Counted from the first letter of the stretch, positions 36,422 through 45,817 are shown. The stretch is 64,000 nt of DNA from Streptococcus parasanguinis ATCC 15912 (GCF_000164675.2 NC_015678.1:1054001-1118000), one strand, 5' to 3'. Notes: generated from the sequence alone by a model not told the origin. Numbers and translations are program-made.

Positions 36422-37234
36422 TTAAAGAGATAATTCAGCTTCTAAGCCATAGTGATCACTCACAAGCGGTTTATTTTGACCATCAAAAATGACATGTAGA
36501 CGCTTAATTTCCCATTCTGGACTTGCAAAGACGTAATCAATTCGCAGTGGTACCTGATTATCCGTCCAGCCATCGATTCCAGGGCCTACAGTATAAGTGC
36601 CCTTTGTTTCTTTGGCTTCAATAAAGCTATCTTGGAGCTTTAGGGAACTTGATAAAATCGTTTCATACCCCTCTTGGCCAGCAGGATTATTGAAATCACC
36701 CGCTAAAATAAAGGGTTTTTCTACTTGGTTAAAATACTTTTCAATTCGTGGCCACTCAAATTGGAAACCTTTGTCCCACCAAGAAAGATGAACACTGCCA
36801 ACAACGATCTCTTTTCCATCCACACTCGTATGAGCAACGGCCACTCGACGGGTATGGTAGTCCGTTGGATCATCCATATTGGATACCAAAATCTCATCTG
36901 CCTTCAAGGGTTGACGTGAAAGAACTGCCACCCCTTCATTGAGGTGATCATAGCCGATATGGTTGTAGGCCCAAGTCCAATAGTAGTGAAGCCCTTGGGC
37001 AGCCAACTCTTCAACCAATACGTGAACAAAGTGATCCTTGTGAATAGCCACGGCTGATGGCGCGGCTTGATAATACTCATCTGTTTCAACTGTTTCTGAG
37101 GCCATCTCTTGATTGACCTCTTGGAAACAGATCACATCATATTGTGCTTCTAAAATTTGTTCCTTGAGGGTTTCAAATTTTTGCTGGGCATTCTCTTCCA
37201 TCCAACTATGGGAATTTAATGTTAAAAATTTCAT
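36422..37234 (-). CDS. Endonuclease/exonuclease/phosphatase family protein
   Basis: 270 residues of the EEP fold: MKFLTLNSHSW, ICFQEVNQE (metal-binding Glu), SVHLSWWDKGF, AGDFNNPAGQEGY (catalytic Asp/Asn), and C-terminal DYVFASPEW...VSDHYGLEAEL (catalytic Asp-His). Enzymes of this fold cut DNA, phosphodiesters or sphingolipids; no secretion signal is seen, so a cytoplasmic role is likely. Start set at 37234 over 37273 because GGAG lies just upstream. Confidence 0.87.
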   Translation of the reverse strand: MKFLTLNSHSWMEENAQQKFETLKEQILEAQYDVICFQEVNQEMASETVETDEYYQAAPSAVAIHKDHFVHVLVEELAAQGLHYYWTWAYNHIGYDHLNEGVAVLSRQPLKADEILVSNMDDPTDYHTRRVAVAHTSVDGKEIVVGSVHLSWWDKGFQFEWPRIEKYFNQVEKPFILAGDFNNPAGQEGYETILSSSLKLQDSFIEAKETKGTYTVGPGIDGWTDNQVPLRIDYVFASPEWEIKRLHVIFDGQNKPLVSDHYGLEAELSL

Positions 37235-37273
37235 CCCCTGATTTCTCCTTCTTTCCAAATCAAGAAACGGCAA

Positions 37274-37299
37274 GAGGCCGGGTGCACTGCCCCAACCTC
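37274..37299 (-). terminator. Hairpin after ptsG
   Basis: GAGGTTGGGGCAG pairs with the CACCCGGCCTC arm, but the T tract after it is interrupted, so termination may be weak. Confidence 0.5.
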
Positions 37300-37319
37300 A
37301 TTTTCTTTGCCGACGTCTC

Positions 37320-39515
37320 TTATAATTCTACTGTTGCAACTGGAGCATTTGCTGCCAATTTACCAGTATGTTCGACCTTAACAGATTTAATCGCATCTGC
37401 ATTTGTGAAGACAACAATTGTTGAAGTTTCACGACCTGCTTCACGGATCGCATCAAGGTCTGCTTCTACCAAGAGGTCTCCAGCAGCCACTGTTTGACCT
37501 TCAGTAACTTTAACTTCAAATGGTTTTCCTTCAAGACTAACTGTATCTAGACCGATATGAACCAAGACTTCCAAACCATTATCTGTTACCAAACCAAGGG
37601 CATGTTTGGTTGGGAAGACGCTAGTAACTTTACCAGCAACTGGTGAAACGATATGGCCATTTTCAGGCTCAACCGCAAATCCGTCACCCATCATTTTTTG
37701 TGAGAATACAGGATCTTTCACATCTTCAATGTTAATCACTTCACCATCTGCAACGGAGTGAACTTCATCTGTTACCCCTTTAAAGGTTGCTTCAGCCTTT
37801 TGAACTGCTGTCATTTGGCTAGGAAGTGTTTCAGGAATGACTTCACCTGAATCAAGAACGTCTTGAATATCAGATTTCAATACGTCAGCTTTAGGTCCGT
37901 AGATCGCTTGGACACCTTGTCCTTTCATGACAAGACCCATAGCACCTTCAGCTTTCCATTGTTCTTCTGTTCCGACTTTTTCAGCGTCCTTAACGGTTAC
38001 ACGAAGACGAGTCATACATGCGTCAACGTCTACGATATTGGCACGTCCACCAAGAAGGTTGATGATGTTAATGACTTGTGAGCTTGCTGAGCTTGTAGCA
38101 GCACCTGCTGCTGCACCATCTCCTGCAGGGGCATCATCATTTTGTTCATAGTTACCGTTACGTCCTGGAGTTGCATAATTGAATTTCTTAATCATGAAGT
38201 TAGCAATAAAGTACATGATAAAGGCAAATAGGACTGTTACCCATACAAAGTTAAAGATATCTAATGCCAAACCAGCGTTGATGGCCATTGGGGTACGTGT
38301 CAAGAACTCGATTGAACCGAATGAGTGGACACGAAGGTGAACCAAGTCAGCCATTGCAAAGGCAGCTCCTTGAACAAAGGCATAGATTAGGTATAAAGGT
38401 GTTGCAATGAACATGAACATGTATTCAATTGGTTCCGTAACACCTGTCAAGAATGTAGCAAGGGCAGTTGCAAAAAGCATCCCTTTGTATTTTTCTTTCT
38501 TATCTGGGTCCACATTGCGATAGATAGCAACTACAACCCCCATCAAGATACCGAAGGATCCGATCATTTGACCAACTTTGAAACGAGCTGGTGTGTACGC
38601 ATGAAGCAAGTGTTGATATTGGCTAGGGTCTGCCTTCTTCAAGTTAACAAGGTCTGTTACCCAAGCTAACCAAAGTGGATCTTGTCCAAATACAGTTGTT
38701 CCTTTGGCAGCACCTGTAAGAACTTGGTAACTACCACCCAATTGAGTATAGTTGATTGGAATGGTCAACATATGGTGAAGACCAAACGGCAAAAGAAGAC
38801 GTTCCAAAGTACCGAACAAGAAAGGTGCCAAAACTGGAGCTGTTGATTGTGAGTTGGCAATCCAAATACCGAATCCATTAATTCCTGATTGAACTACTGG
38901 CCACAAAGCTGCTAAAAGCAAGGCTGTAATGGCTGAACGAACGATAACAACGAATGGTACAAAGCGTTTCCCGTTGAAGAAAGAAAGGGCTTCTGGGAGT
39001 TTACGGTAGTTGTAGTATTTATTGAAGGCTGTTGCTCCAACGAAACCTGAGATAATCCCTACAAATACCCCCATATTAAGAGCTGGAGCTTCAAGAACAC
39101 TGATAAAGTAGTCCGCAACTTTAATCGATCCACCGAAGATTGTGTGTACTGTAGCAGCCTTATCAGTCAACATTGCTGATGTGACTCCGAAAACTGCACC
39201 GGTAATACGGTTAATCAAGATGAAAGAGAGACCAGCTGCAAAGGCACCCCCTGCACGCTCTTTGGCCCAGCTACCACCGATAGCGAGTGCAAAAAGGATG
39301 TGAAGGTTACCGATAACCCCCCAACCGATTTGTTCGAGAATCCCACCTGTAATAACAAGTGGAGATAAATTCGGGTTGATCATAGGGATTGATTTCCCGA
39401 TTGAAATCATCAACCCAGCCGCTGGCATGACAGCGATAACGACCATCAAGGCCTTACCAAACTTCTGCCAGAATTCAAAGCTAAATAAACTTTTGAATGA
39501 TCCTTTGTTCATCAT
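37320..39515 (-). CDS. ptsG: Glucose-family PTS enzyme IICBA
   Basis: 731 residues. EIIC membrane domain about 15-445 with TGVTEPIEY (358-366); an Ala/Gly/Ser linker 460-480; EIIB with phosphocysteine C500 (DVDACMTRLRV); EIIA with H638 and phosphorylated H653 (VLVHIGLDTVSLEG). It imports and phosphorylates glucose (or a near relative) using HPr-phosphate. Two ATGs (39515, 39512) follow AAGGAGG; the second has the better spacing. cre-like sites around the promoter predict CcpA control. Confidence 0.92.
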   Translation of the reverse strand: MMNKGSFKSLFSFEFWQKFGKALMVVIAVMPAAGLMISIGKSIPMINPNLSPLVITGGILEQIGWGVIGNLHILFALAIGGSWAKERAGGAFAAGLSFILINRITGAVFGVTSAMLTDKAATVHTIFGGSIKVADYFISVLEAPALNMGVFVGIISGFVGATAFNKYYNYRKLPEALSFFNGKRFVPFVVIVRSAITALLLAALWPVVQSGINGFGIWIANSQSTAPVLAPFLFGTLERLLLPFGLHHMLTIPINYTQLGGSYQVLTGAAKGTTVFGQDPLWLAWVTDLVNLKKADPSQYQHLLHAYTPARFKVGQMIGSFGILMGVVVAIYRNVDPDKKEKYKGMLFATALATFLTGVTEPIEYMFMFIATPLYLIYAFVQGAAFAMADLVHLRVHSFGSIEFLTRTPMAINAGLALDIFNFVWVTVLFAFIMYFIANFMIKKFNYATPGRNGNYEQNDDAPAGDGAAAGAATSSASSQVINIINLLGGRANIVDVDACMTRLRVTVKDAEKVGTEEQWKAEGAMGLVMKGQGVQAIYGPKADVLKSDIQDVLDSGEVIPETLPSQMTAVQKAEATFKGVTDEVHSVADGEVINIEDVKDPVFSQKMMGDGFAVEPENGHIVSPVAGKVTSVFPTKHALGLVTDNGLEVLVHIGLDTVSLEGKPFEVKVTEGQTVAAGDLLVEADLDAIREAGRETSTIVVFTNADAIKSVKVEHTGKLAANAPVATVEL

Positions 39516-39550
39516 TCAACCTCCTTATATTGTTTAAGGCTCTGTTTTAA

Positions 39551-39564
39551 GAAAACGTTTGCGC
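39551..39564 (-). promoter_or_regulatory. cre-like (CcpA) site in the ptsG leader
   Basis: On minus CGCAAACGTTTTC, close to the TGNAARCGNNWNCA consensus, lying about 7-20 bases after the predicted start point. A second similar word (CGCAAACGATTTC) is at 39691-39703 on plus, upstream of the promoter. Confidence 0.6.
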
Positions 39565-39577
39565 TTAATTTGTTTCT

Positions 39578-39605
39578 AGTATACCATATTTTAAAAATTT
39601 GTAAA
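39578..39605 (-). promoter_or_regulatory. ptsG promoter
   Basis: On minus TTTACA (39600-39605), 16-base spacer ending TGG, TATACT (39578-39583). Confidence 0.7.
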
Positions 39606-39717
39606 GCCTTACATTCATTTTTTTCTCCAAATTTTATCTTTTTTTATCTTTTTTAAGCCAAATTCTTTTTAAAACTCATTCTTTTTTCAACGCAAACGAT
39701 TTCTTTGAAACTAAAAA

Positions 39718-39746
39718 ACATTCGAATCCTTAAAGGATTCGAATGT
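39718..39746 (-). terminator. Intrinsic terminator of gnd-ritR
   Basis: A 14-bp near-perfect stem (ACATTCGAATCCTT with AAGGATTCGAATGT) just after the ritR stop, followed on minus by T6. Confidence 0.92.
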
Positions 39747-39747
39747 T

Positions 39748-40446
39748 TCATTCTAACTCATCTTGCATGGCATAGCCAATACCACGAACTGTTTTAATAT
39801 AGCTTTTTTGACCTGGGAGATCAATCTTCCCACGGAGATAACGGATATAGACGTCAACAATATTGGTTTCACCCGTACTTTCATACTTCCAGACACTCTC
39901 CAATAACTGCTCACGTGTTACCGCTCCCTTGCTTCCCATCAGGGTCGCTAGGAGGTCATATTCTCTGCGGGTCAAACTAATCATGTCCTTCCCACGATAG
40001 ACGGTATGGTGTTCCACATCAATGCGCAAATTGCGGTATGACGTTGGGATTTTCATCTGGCTACAATGTTGGTCAATATAATCACGTCCTCTAAAAATGG
40101 CTGTGATCTTATCTACCAAATCGCTGATAATAAAGGGTTTGACCATATAGGAAACGGCAAAGCGCTGAATACTCTCTTTGTGCTCAGCAATTTTTTCGCG
40201 ACTATCCAAAACAATCAAAACAGAAGCTGGGCGAATCCGACTGATTTCCTCTGCGAATCTTTCACCAGACATATCTGACAGATCGTAATTAAACAAGATC
40301 AGATCATATTTGGTCGCAGCAATCAACGCCAGACCTGCTTTTCCATCTTCGACCACATCAACTTGATACCCCTCTTTTTGAAGTTCCAAATCAATGAAGC
40401 GAGCGATTTGCTTCTCATTTTCTACTAGTAGAACTCGTTTGACCAT
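39748..40446 (-). CDS. ritR: Orphan OmpR-family response regulator RitR (iron transport/oxidative stress)
   Basis: 232 residues: receiver domain 1-118 and winged-helix DNA-binding domain about 135-230 (LTRREYDLLATLM, VDVYIRYLRGKID, IKTVRGIGYAM). The phosphoacceptor position is N53 (LILFNYDLSD), not Asp, so ordinary phosphorylation cannot occur. C128 lies in the linker (QHCSQM). Both features are those of pneumococcal RitR, which senses oxidation through C128 and represses iron uptake genes. It lies 9 bases after gnd, as in S. pneumoniae. No histidine kinase gene is adjacent. Confidence 0.9.
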   Translation of the reverse strand: MVKRVLLVENEKQIARFIDLELQKEGYQVDVVEDGKAGLALIAATKYDLILFNYDLSDMSGERFAEEISRIRPASVLIVLDSREKIAEHKESIQRFAVSYMVKPFIISDLVDKITAIFRGRDYIDQHCSQMKIPTSYRNLRIDVEHHTVYRGKDMISLTRREYDLLATLMGSKGAVTREQLLESVWKYESTGETNIVDVYIRYLRGKIDLPGQKSYIKTVRGIGYAMQDELE

Positions 40447-40455
40447 AGGGCAAGA

Positions 40456-41880
40456 TTATTTTTCGTCGTACCAAGAATAGTGGAAGGTACCTTCTTTGTC
40501 TTTACGTTGGTATGTGTGAGCACCAAAGTAGTCACGTTGTGCTTGGATCAAGTTCGCGGGAAGATCCGCTGAACGGTAGCTATCGAAGTAAGTGATGGCT
40601 GCTGAGAAGGTTGGTACAGGTACACCTGCTTGAACAGCAAGAGCTACAATGTCACGAACTGATTGTTGGTACTTAGCAGTGACATCCAAGAAGTACTCAT
40701 CCAATAGAAGGTTAGCAAGATCTGCATCGCGGTTGTAAGCATCTGTGATCTTTTGCAAGAAACGAGAACGGATGATACATCCATCGCGCCAGATAGATGC
40801 GATGTCCGCAAATGGCAAGTTCCAATTGTTTTCTTTAGAAGCGACGCGCAATTGAGCAAAACCTTGTGCGTATGAGATGATTTTTGAGAAGTAAAGGGCT
40901 TGACGGATTTTTTCAATCAATTCAGCCTTATCTCCTTCAAATTTGAATGCAGCTGGTTTTGGAAGAACCTTGCTTGCATGAACACGTTCTTCTTTGTAAG
41001 TAGAGATGTAACGAGCAAATACTGACTCAGTAATGAGTGACAATGGCACACCAAGGTCAAGCGCTGATTGACTAGTCCATTTACCAGTTCCTTTGTTTCC
41101 TGCAGCATCCAAGATGTAGTCTACGATAGGTCCATCTTGACCTTCATCGTCTTTGCGTCCAAGGATATCAGCAGTGATTTCGATCAAGTAGCTGTCTAAT
41201 TCACCCTTGTTCCATTCAGTAAAGATTTCAGCCATGTCTTCTGCAGAAAGTCCAAGCAAGTGTTGCATGAGGTCATAGCTTTCTGCGATCAATTGCATAT
41301 CACCATACTCGATCCCGTTATGGACCATTTTTACGTAGTGACCAGCTCCATCAGGACCGATGTAAGTCACACATGGTTTTCCATCTTCAGGCGCTTTTGC
41401 AGAGATTTCTTCAAGGACGTCAGCTACCAAGTCATATGCTTCTTTTTGTCCACCAGGCATGATAGAAGGACCTTCAAGGGCACCTTTTTCACCACCAGAT
41501 ACACCAGTACCGATAAAGTTGATACCAGAGTTCGCCAACTCTTCGTTACGACGGATGGTATCTTTATAGAAAGTATTTCCTCCGTCGATCAAGATATCGC
41601 CTTTATCCAAATGTGGAAGAAGGGCTTGGATGGTTGCGTCTGTACCAGGTCCTGCTTGAACCATAAGCATGATACGACGTGGTTTTTCGATTGAGTTTAC
41701 GAAGCTTTCGATATCATAGCTTGGCACAAAGTTTTTATCAGGATGGCAAGCAATTACATCTTCTGTTTTTTCTTTACTACGGTTATAAATGGCAACTGTG
41801 TAGCCACGAGATTCGATATTAAGGGCAAGGTTACGACCCATTACGGCCATACCAACAACACCAAAGTTTGCTTTAGTCAT
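40456..41880 (-). CDS. gnd: 6-phosphogluconate dehydrogenase (decarboxylating)
   Basis: 474 residues; makes ribulose-5-phosphate, CO2 and NADPH in the pentose phosphate pathway. NADP loop [15 protein letters not shown], substrate motifs LIDGGNTF and [21 protein letters not shown], and catalytic Lys in [18 protein letters not shown]. Start at 41880 after AGAGGAG; the frame from 41931 is an upstream extension. NADPH supply and RitR redox control share the transcript. Confidence 0.96.
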   Translation of the reverse strand: MTKANFGVVGMAVMGRNLALNIESRGYTVAIYNRSKEKTEDVIACHPDKNFVPSYDIESFVNSIEKPRRIMLMVQAGPGTDATIQALLPHLDKGDILIDGGNTFYKDTIRRNEELANSGINFIGTGVSGGEKGALEGPSIMPGGQKEAYDLVADVLEEISAKAPEDGKPCVTYIGPDGAGHYVKMVHNGIEYGDMQLIAESYDLMQHLLGLSAEDMAEIFTEWNKGELDSYLIEITADILGRKDDEGQDGPIVDYILDAAGNKGTGKWTSQSALDLGVPLSLITESVFARYISTYKEERVHASKVLPKPAAFKFEGDKAELIEKIRQALYFSKIISYAQGFAQLRVASKENNWNLPFADIASIWRDGCIIRSRFLQKITDAYNRDADLANLLLDEYFLDVTAKYQQSVRDIVALAVQAGVPVPTFSAAITYFDSYRSADLPANLIQAQRDYFGAHTYQRKDKEGTFHYSWYDEK

Positions 41881-42005
41881 GTGACACTCCTCTTTATAGT
41901 TTGCCTTTATTCTACCATTTTTCCTCCTCAAAAGAAAGCAGAAAATAGCTTCCCGCCTTCTCTAAGAGGGAGAAGATCATGCAAGTCATTTGATCTTAAA
42001 AACAA

Positions 42006-42035
42006 AAGTGCCCGAGAAACAGTTCTCAGACACTT
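42006..42035 (-). terminator. Intrinsic terminator of the flotillin gene
   Basis: AAGTGTCTGAGAA pairs with TTCTCGGGCACTT; on minus TTTTGTTTTT follows. Confidence 0.8.
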
Positions 42036-42049
42036 CCTGATGAATGACA

Positions 42050-43528
42050 TTAATCTTCTTTAGAAGCTAACTCCTCTGCTTCAATGACCGGTTGTTCTCC
42101 TTCTTTGAGTTTATTGACCGTCATATTAACTCCAAGAGCTCCTGCTAGCAATTGACGAATATCAAATCCAGCTCCTTGAGAGACTTGGTCGATACTTTGC
42201 ATGATATCGCCCACCATCTTAGAAGCATTGCCTTCCCCGTACATGGTGATCTTATCAACCTTGGTTAATGGTTCTGCGACAGCACGCGCAATTTCAGGCA
42301 ACTTGTCAACGACCATTTCAGTAATGGCTGCTTCTTGCATTTTCTTCATCGCTTCGGCCTTTTGGTCCAAACCTTTGGCCTCGGCTTCCAGTTTCAAGCG
42401 AATGGCTTCGGCCTCGGCACGACCTTTGGCTTCAATAGCTTCAGCCTCTTGCAATTGGGCAAATTTCTCAGCTTCGGCTTGGGCTTTCCGAGCTTCGGCT
42501 TCTTTTTGTGTTTCGAAGAGTTCTGCTTCTGCCTTGCGTTGGCGTTCAATCAATTCTGCTTCTGCAGCTTGTTGACGAGCATATTTTTCAGCTTCAGCTT
42601 GTTTGCGGATGTTGGCATCCAATTCCTGTTCACGAACCTTTACTTCGCGCTCTTTGACTTCCGCTTCTTTTTCCTGTTTCATGATATTAGCTTCGGCTGC
42701 CACGCGCTCTTGTTCACGACGTTGCACTTCTGCCTCAATCCCTTTAGCGGCATCTGCTTTTGCTTGGGCAATATCTGCTTCTTGCTTGAGGGCTGCTTGT
42801 TTGAGTTTTAATTCATTTTGTTTTTGCGCGATTTCAAGATCGGCAGCGACGCGTTTGTCGTTAGCCAATTTATCTTGTTCTGCTTCAACTTCCTTGCGTT
42901 CACGTTCTGCTTTGGCTTTGGCAATCAAGGCATCTTTCTTAATGGTTTCAACATTCTCAATCCCGAGGTTATCGATGACTCCCCCTTCATCAGAGAAGGA
43001 TTGAACCGTAAAGGCGATGACTTCTAGACCCATTTTAGCCAAGTCTGGCGCTACGTTGTCTTGCACTTTTGAGGCAAACTCTTGACGGTCATTGACCATC
43101 TTACGGAGTTCCATCTGACCGATCACTTCCCGCAGGTTTCCTTCCAAGACATCTTGGACAGAATTGGAAATATCTGTCGTATTCCAGTTCAAGAAGTTTT
43201 CTGCAGCCCGGGCAATCATTTCATCGGTTGTACCGATTTTTAATTTAACAGCTGCATCGGCACGGACGTTAATGAAGTCCAGTGTTGGGACTGCTTCGGA
43301 CGTCCGAACATCTGTCGAGAATTGCTCAATATCAAGATAAGAGCGTTGTTCGACAAAGGGAATCATAAAGCCAGCTTTCCCACGCAAGTGACGTTGCTTC
43401 CGAAGACCGGTAATAACCACGACTTCGTTGGGTTTAGCGTTCACATAACCTTTAACAAGCAAAATCAAAATAATAACTGCGACTATTAGGCCGGTAATCA
43501 ACCAACCTGGAATAAATAAAGTATCCAT
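42050..43528 (-). CDS. Flotillin-like SPFH-domain protein
   Basis: 492 residues: N-terminal membrane segment (WLITGLIVAVIILILLVKGYV, residues 9-29), SPFH domain about 30-190 (ELRKMVNDRQEFASKVQDNVAPDLAKMGLEVIAFTVQSF), then a 200-residue Ala/Glu/Lys coiled coil (repeating AEAExxERQRKAEAE) and a flotillin C-terminus. It scaffolds functional membrane microdomains. The usual NfeD partner gene is not adjacent. AAAAAAGGAGAAAAAG precedes the ATG. Confidence 0.92.
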   Translation of the reverse strand: MDTLFIPGWLITGLIVAVIILILLVKGYVNAKPNEVVVITGLRKQRHLRGKAGFMIPFVEQRSYLDIEQFSTDVRTSEAVPTLDFINVRADAAVKLKIGTTDEMIARAAENFLNWNTTDISNSVQDVLEGNLREVIGQMELRKMVNDRQEFASKVQDNVAPDLAKMGLEVIAFTVQSFSDEGGVIDNLGIENVETIKKDALIAKAKAERERKEVEAEQDKLANDKRVAADLEIAQKQNELKLKQAALKQEADIAQAKADAAKGIEAEVQRREQERVAAEANIMKQEKEAEVKEREVKVREQELDANIRKQAEAEKYARQQAAEAELIERQRKAEAELFETQKEAEARKAQAEAEKFAQLQEAEAIEAKGRAEAEAIRLKLEAEAKGLDQKAEAMKKMQEAAITEMVVDKLPEIARAVAEPLTKVDKITMYGEGNASKMVGDIMQSIDQVSQGAGFDIRQLLAGALGVNMTVNKLKEGEQPVIEAEELASKED

Positions 43529-43652
43529 ACTTTTTCTCCTTTTTTAGAGGTCTCCCCTCTGTTATTTATTAATCCTAGTATATCAAAAGAAGGCCTTTCC
43601 TCAAAGAAAAGACCTGTATTTATGTCTAAATTTATCAAATGCAATCTCTAGC

Positions 43653-44192
43653 TTATTCTTCGTCAAACAAGCCATTTAGACCGGCGAAAGGACTGTTTTC
43701 TTCTTTCTTAATCGCTTGAGCGGCTTGGTATTCTTCTTCGGATAGGATTTTCCAATCATTGCCTTCGATAAAACCTTGTCCAGCCTCTTCTTCTGGAGTG
43801 AGAACCTTGAGAGGAATATTGAGCAGGATATTATCCGCTACACTCTCACTCAGATCAATCTTCCCACCTTCGATTGGCAGGATCAAGTCTTCCTCTAGGG
43901 CCTCGATATCTGCATCAGACTGTACATCCTCAGCAAACACCTCTGTTACAGGATAGCTCTCTTGAAGCTCAACAGGCTCCATGCTACGACTAGATGCCAA
44001 AACGATGGTGTAGCTCAACTGATAATCCAAGACATAGAGGCCTGTATCATAGGCTACTCGTCCTGTCGCTGTCACATTCTTTAAATCAAGAATTTCTGGA
44101 TTACGCTTTTGCAATTCCTTGAGTAAATCCAACTCTTGATCAAATGCTAGTCCTTCAGGATTTTTACGGATTTCTTGTGTATATAAGTTCAT
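43653..44192 (-). CDS. YceD/DUF177 protein
   Basis: 179 residues, DUF177 family, linked in bacteria and plastids to 23S rRNA maturation and usually encoded before rpmF. Signature stretch: NVTATGRVAYDTGLYVLDYQLSYTIVLASSRSMEPVELQESY and the acidic SEDVQSDADIEALEEDLI. Here rpmF is not next to it. Start at 44192 (MNLYTQEIRKNPEGL) over 44252; GAGG precedes. TGA TATACT at 44224-44229 is the likely -10, back to back with the DUF2200 promoter. Confidence 0.87.
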   Translation of the reverse strand: MNLYTQEIRKNPEGLAFDQELDLLKELQKRNPEILDLKNVTATGRVAYDTGLYVLDYQLSYTIVLASSRSMEPVELQESYPVTEVFAEDVQSDADIEALEEDLILPIEGGKIDLSESVADNILLNIPLKVLTPEEEAGQGFIEGNDWKILSEEEYQAAQAIKKEENSPFAGLNGLFDEE

Positions 44193-44223
44193 TCTTTTGT
44201 CCTCAAATCTTCTAGATACTACT

Positions 44224-44279
44224 AGTATATCATGAAGCCGCCCCTCAACCAAGAAGTCTCCTCAAAAATTTGTTATAAT
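44224..44279. promoter_or_regulatory. Divergent promoter pair DUF177 / DUF2200-rgg
   Basis: On minus TGA TATACT (44224-44229) drives the DUF177 gene. On plus TGT TATAAT (44274-44279) drives DUF2200-rgg. Both are extended -10 types without good -35 boxes. Confidence 0.55.
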
Positions 44280-44304
44280 CATGAAAAAAGATGAAGGAGA
44301 TCTG

Positions 44305-44673
44305 ATGGCAAGAGTTTACAATTTATCATTTTCAACTGTATACACAGCTTTAGTCCAAAAAGTCTTACGAAAGGGTGGAAAAGAGATAAGCCTTGACCAA
44401 ATCACCTCGCGATTAACAGGCTATTCTCTGGCGGAACTAAAAGAATGGAAAAAGAGTGACGGAAGTTATGGAGATTTCTTTCGCCAAGCTCCCGCCTATC
44501 ACCCCAACCGGACATTGATTACTGGGAAAATTTGTGGCGTGCAAATTGAAACGATTCAGGATCCTTTGATGCAAGAAATTCGCCGCTTAGATCGTCTGGC
44601 TGATTGGTTAAGTAAGGGAAAGACTGTTGAGCAATTGGTTGAAAAATACCAGCTAAAAAAGGAGAAGTCATGA
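44305..44673 (+). CDS. DUF2200 protein
   Basis: 122 residues, DUF2200 family: MARVYNLSFSTVYTALVQKVLRKG, ITSRLTGYSLAELKEW, FFRQAPAYHPNRTLITGKICGVQIETIQDPLMQEIRRLDRLADWLSKG. Helical, possibly DNA-associated; function unknown. The ATG at 44305 has GAAGGAGAT upstream; the frame from 44281 includes the leader. Its stop overlaps the rgg start as ATGA. Confidence 0.87.
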   Translation: MARVYNLSFSTVYTALVQKVLRKGGKEISLDQITSRLTGYSLAELKEWKKSDGSYGDFFRQAPAYHPNRTLITGKICGVQIETIQDPLMQEIRRLDRLADWLSKGKTVEQLVEKYQLKKEKS

Positions 44674-45530
44674 AAGAAATCGGAGCTGTTTTTCGACAAA
44701 TACGTGAAAGTCGCCACATCTCTTTAGAGGAAGCAACTGGAGGCGAATTTTCACGCTCTATGCTGTCGCGATTTGAAAGAGGAGAAAACGATCTGACGAC
44801 GCAACGGTTTTTTCAGGCTTTGCAACAGATCAAAACCAGCCTCAGTGAGTTCTCTCATCTAGCAGGAATCGATCAGCACTCCTTTATTCCCAAATTGTTG
44901 AAAGAGCACTATGAAAACATGAGCTTGGAACACGATCAAGCCTTGTACCAAAGCTACCAGCTAGCCTATCAGAAAGATCAGAAAAAAGAAGACTTCTTAG
45001 CCAGCATTATTCTCAAGGCCAAAATCCTTGGCTTATATCCTGAGGTAGAGTTGGCTGCTAGCCAAGAGGAACTAGATTTCCTCTATGACTACCTCTTCTC
45101 TGTCATGGTCTGGGGAAATTTTGAGTTAAGCCTATTTTCACTGACCTCTCCTCTTTTCTCTAGTCAGCTCTATCGACAATACACAGAGGAGTTGGTCCAA
45201 CGGGAGGATTTCAAGCTTCTCCTAGATTCCTCTCGTCCTGCCATCAATTCTATTTTCCTTAATGGCTTTTTTCTCGCCATTAGTTCAAATGAATTTGAAG
45301 ATGCAACCTATTTTGATCAGCTGATCAAGGACCACTTTTACTCTGAGAACGAAGCCTACCTTCGGACGGTTTATCTCTACGCCAAAGGAGAATTTCTCTA
45401 TCGAAAGGGAGAAAAAGAAATCGGTCTTGAAAAGATGGAACAGGCCATCCAGGTTCTCTCTATTCTGGATTGTAAGGACAGTGCCAACTACTACAAACAG
45501 GGCCTGCAAGAACTGATCAATAAATCCTAA
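44670..45530 (+). CDS. Rgg/GadR/MutR-family transcriptional regulator
   Basis: 286 residues: Xre-type HTH at 5-60 (IGAVFRQIRESRHISLEEATGGEFSRSMLSRFERGENDLT) and a C-terminal helical-repeat peptide-binding domain typical of Rgg proteins. Rgg regulators bind short exported peptides and usually act on a neighbouring locus. The next genes on the same strand are a 58-residue ORF and an MFS transporter, the probable target. No SHP-like peptide ORF is visible in the 110-base gap. It is translationally coupled to DUF2200. Confidence 0.9.
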   Translation: MKEIGAVFRQIRESRHISLEEATGGEFSRSMLSRFERGENDLTTQRFFQALQQIKTSLSEFSHLAGIDQHSFIPKLLKEHYENMSLEHDQALYQSYQLAYQKDQKKEDFLASIILKAKILGLYPEVELAASQEELDFLYDYLFSVMVWGNFELSLFSLTSPLFSSQLYRQYTEELVQREDFKLLLDSSRPAINSIFLNGFFLAISSNEFEDATYFDQLIKDHFYSENEAYLRTVYLYAKGEFLYRKGEKEIGLEKMEQAIQVLSILDCKDSANYYKQGLQELINKS

Positions 45531-45559
45531 AAACTCACAGATCTACTCTGTGAGTTTTT
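45528..45559 (+). terminator. Intrinsic terminator of DUF2200-rgg
   Basis: AAAACTCACAGA pairs with TCTGTGAGTTTT around TCTAC, ending TTTTTG. Confidence 0.9.
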
Positions 45560-45607
45560 GTTGAAAATATGCAACATTAATTTTTTCTTGCTTTTTAGGT
45601 TTACAAT
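45560..45607 (+). promoter_or_regulatory. Possible Rgg-controlled promoter with inverted repeat
   Basis: GTTG-N8-CAAC inverted repeat at 45560-45575 lies about 27 bases ahead of a TACAAT -10 (45602-45607). The matching -35 position (AATTTT) is poor, as expected of an activator-dependent promoter. Confidence 0.45.
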
Positions 45608-45640
45608 AGGACTATCAAGTAAAGAAAGAAGGTTCTTCCC

Positions 45641-45817
45641 ATGATGACCAAACTAAAAAACCACTTCCTCCGCTTTCTTCTCTCACATACCAGCGTTTAT
45701 CTGAAGGATCAGGAACTTCTTCTCTCTGATGATGAGAAACTAGACCTCTTCAAACAGATCTTTCGATCCATCAAACAAGTCCTACAAACTAATCACGTGA
45801 AGGAGGAAGGCTCATGA
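45641..45817 (+). CDS. 58-residue ORF coupled to the MFS gene, unknown
   Basis: A short frame (MMTKLKNHFLRFLLSHTSVY...HVKEEGS) with AAGAAGG 8 bases upstream and a stop overlapping the MFS start by ATGA. It is amphipathic: a basic-hydrophobic N-terminus (KNHFLRFLLSHTSVYLK) and a charged second half (LLLSDDEKLDLFKQIFRSIKQVLQ). No signal peptidase site is evident. Being first in the rgg-adjacent transcript, it could be a small regulatory or transport accessory protein. Coding is supported by position and ribosome site, not by homology. Confidence 0.6.
   Translation: MMTKLKNHFLRFLLSHTSVYLKDQELLLSDDEKLDLFKQIFRSIKQVLQTNHVKEEGS

Noticed and set aside
42201-43004. Long plus frames opposite the flotillin gene
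   Set aside because: They mirror the Ala/Glu/Lys coiled-coil repeats of flotillin (Ser/Ala or Phe/Leu-rich reverse frames) and have no start signals.
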